A DNA stretch of 5,542 nt from Thermoprotei archaeon. GTDB taxonomy: Archaea; Thermoproteota; Thermoprotei_A; Sulfolobales; Desulfurococcaceae. The translations under genes were made by a program, and so were the position numbers. Positions within the stretch are counted from its first letter, which is position 1. Each line of letters opens with the position of its first letter. The stretch is from contig QMWW01000080.1 in assembly GCA_003661825.1 (NCBI GenBank), forward strand, positions 1-5,542. The letters run 5' to 3'. The notes beneath the pieces were generated by a model. It was not told the origin of the DNA. It did not search any database and saw only the letters and a program-made list of their open reading frames with translations. Below are positions 4,018-5,542 of this stretch, piece after piece.

Positions 4018-5542
4018 CTAGGTAGTGGGGATGAATGATAGGATTTTGCCTAGGGATATGCTATAGAGCGATAGCAGTACTAGGATCCTCTCAGTACGTG
4101 TTAGCGAAGAGATACACCATGCAACAATTAAGTGCGTAGGGGTATTAAGCTCTACTCTATAGGCGAATACAGGGTTGTAGCTGTACATTGCTAGTGCGAG
4201 GAGAGCTGGTGCAACCGTGTAAGCTAGCAATGCGTAGCCGGGGTTAAGCGTAGTAGCTCCTAGTACGTAGAGTATCCAGTAGAAGGGGTTGTTGAGAGAC
4301 CCGCCAGTATAGACTACGTGATAGAACTGGATATTATCGTGCATTTTCGCAGGGTTAAGTGCTTCTGCTAGAATAGTGGCTCCAAGCCTACCTATAGAGC
4401 TCTCGAACCCCGCTATCCTCTGGTTATCCGGGTATAAGCGGAGGATACTGTATGTTATAGCTCCAGCCGCTAAGCATACTACTGGTATCGATAGGGTACT
4501 GCGTAGATCTCCTATCCCTAGCTTATTGCTGCGCTTAACTATGTGTAGAGTTATTGAGATCGCTATGTATAGCAGGGTTAGTAATGAGAACTGGATCCAA
4601 GTCCATACATGCATACCTGCTACAGCGCTGGACAATAGGATAGCTGCTACAAGCCTACCCCTACTCTTACCACGGCCAGCGATCAGTCCTATCAGCACGT
4701 ATACTAGTGATACTGTGAGTAGATTTGCTTGAAAGCCTCCATATAGAAAACTCGCTATATGAGGAGTAGCTGGAGCTAGTAGCGCAACGTATTTGGCTAC
4801 TTGTCTTCCAAGTACTTCTCTAGCCATGAAATAGCTCGCTAGCGTGTAGATCTCGAATAGTAGTATGTTGTGGTATACGGAGAGAACCCATGGGTCTATG
4901 CGAAGTACTAGCAGTAGGGTATAGAGAAACACTACGTAGAAAGGCCTATCACCAGCAACTACTAGAGAAGTAGCTACTGGGTTCTCTGCGTTAATTAGCT
5001 TCTCTAGCCAGTTATAGTAGTATACCCAGTCAACGTTGAGAGGAGCTTTCACCGGGTTAACTGTTGGTAGGTATCCTAAGTACCCGATAGCAAATGCCAG
5101 TACCAGCCCGGCTACTATGTATAATTCTTCCCTTAGCCGTTTAGCCGCTGTAGTAGAGCGTAGCGTATAGTTACCAAGCGTTTTATTACTCACGCTCTTC
5201 CTTGCGTAATCAATGAATGCTAGAGTAATCGATAGAGGCGCGGCGATCCATAGTGTTGACCATAGTACTCTCTCGTAGTAGACCAAGGGCTTAAGTATTG
5301 TAGGCTCTAGCCCGGCTAGTACCGATAACCTATACAATAGTGCTGGAGCCTCGAAGAGCATCACCGATGCTATGAAGCCTTTAACGGCTTGTCTAGCTCT
5401 TCCTCTCCCCCTATAAACGTGAACCAAGTGTACTAGTATGAGAGAAGCTATGGGTATCGAGAGTATGTATGGATTCACGTATAGTGCGATCGCGCTAGTA
5501 GCGATATAGACAGCTACTGCTACTAATCCTTCTCTACTAAGC
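4018..5542 (-). CDS. Polytopic membrane protein, probable GT-C-fold glycosyltransferase (N-terminus outside window)
   Basis: The frame is open from the window edge to TAG (4018-4020), 507 full codons. A GTG at 5476-5478 would give 486 residues, but it lacks a Shine-Dalgarno sequence. The 21 codons before it encode more hydrophobic sequence (LVAVAVYIATSAIALY), so the true start probably lies beyond 5542. Numbered from that GTG, there are some ten or more membrane helices. After three N-terminal helices, a helix at about 119-135 precedes a loop, YLPTVNPVKAPLNVDWVYYY (136-155), with Asp150. This resembles the acidic first outer loop of GT-C enzymes, which holds the metal and lipid-phosphosugar. 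Then come GDRPFYVVFLY (176-186), PATPHIASFLYGGFQANLL (236-254) and GMHVWTW (288-294), a layout seen in archaeal PMT/STT3-like proteins. Predicted role: sugar transfer from a polyprenyl-phosphate donor on the outer face. No STT3 WWDYG motif is seen. It could be a non-catalytic relative. Confidence 0.6.
   Translation of the reverse strand, partial: LSREGLVAVAVYIATSAIALYVNPYILSIPIASLILVHLVHVYRGRGRARQAVKGFIASVMLFEAPALLYRLSVLAGLEPTILKPLVYYERVLWSTLWIAAPLSITLAFIDYARKSVSNKTLGNYTLRSTTAAKRLREELYIVAGLVLAFAIGYLGYLPTVNPVKAPLNVDWVYYYNWLEKLINAENPVATSLVVAGDRPFYVVFLYTLLLVLRIDPWVLSVYHNILLFEIYTLASYFMAREVLGRQVAKYVALLAPATPHIASFLYGGFQANLLTVSLVYVLIGLIAGRGKSRGRLVAAILLSSAVAGMHVWTWIQFSLLTLLYIAISITLHIVKRSNKLGIGDLRSTLSIPVVCLAAGAITYSILRLYPDNQRIAGFESSIGRLGATILAEALNPAKMHDNIQFYHVVYTGGSLNNPFYWILYVLGATTLNPGYALLAYTVAPALLALAMYSYNPVFAYRVELNTPTHLIVAWCISSLTRTERILVLLSLYSISLGKILSFIPTT

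Noticed and set aside
4376..4732. A 118-codon forward frame inside the GT-C-like gene
   Set aside because: It is antisense to continuous membrane helices and lacks a Shine-Dalgarno sequence and any recognisable domain.

Overview
The window reads as chromosomal DNA of a hyperthermophilic crenarchaeon (Thermoproteota, possibly Desulfurococcales; the order is an inference). The grounds are heavy ATA (Ile), CTA (Leu) and AGG/AGA (Arg) codon use, GTG/TTG starts preceded by AGGTG or GGAGG Shine-Dalgarno sequences, archaeal TATA-like boxes, short spacers, and gene products of archaeal type. All six visible stop codons are TAG. No tRNA, rRNA, CRISPR array, insertion sequence or phage feature was seen.

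Left part (1-2008): the last 25 codons of a HisA/HisF-like TIM-barrel gene run rightward and end at 79. They converge on a leftward pair. The upstream member of that pair is a full-length histone-deacetylase-superfamily amidohydrolase (953-1999), whose zinc and catalytic residues are intact. The downstream member is a divergent methylenetetrahydrofolate-reductase-like protein (112-873), which has its own TATA box and ribosome binding site in the 79-base gap.

Centre (2009-2177): a divergent promoter region, the longest non-coding stretch. It holds a symmetric CTATAAAG element that could serve both directions and a small inverted repeat just before the rightward gene.

Right part (2178-5542): a rightward 14-helix Wzx/RfbX-type flippase is followed by an unrecognised 90-residue protein with two membrane helices. 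A leftward polytopic protein with GT-C glycosyltransferase-like features converges on them. Its reading frame stays open to the window edge, so its start lies outside. A lipid-linked glycan flippase beside a GT-C-like enzyme suggests cell-surface or S-layer glycan (N-glycosylation) assembly; this is inferred from family and neighbourhood. No obviously new system is visible. The more unusual points are the strong excess of the palindromes CTAG and CTATAG, the exclusive TAG stops, paired start codons embedded in Shine-Dalgarno sequences, and the unknown two-helix protein.
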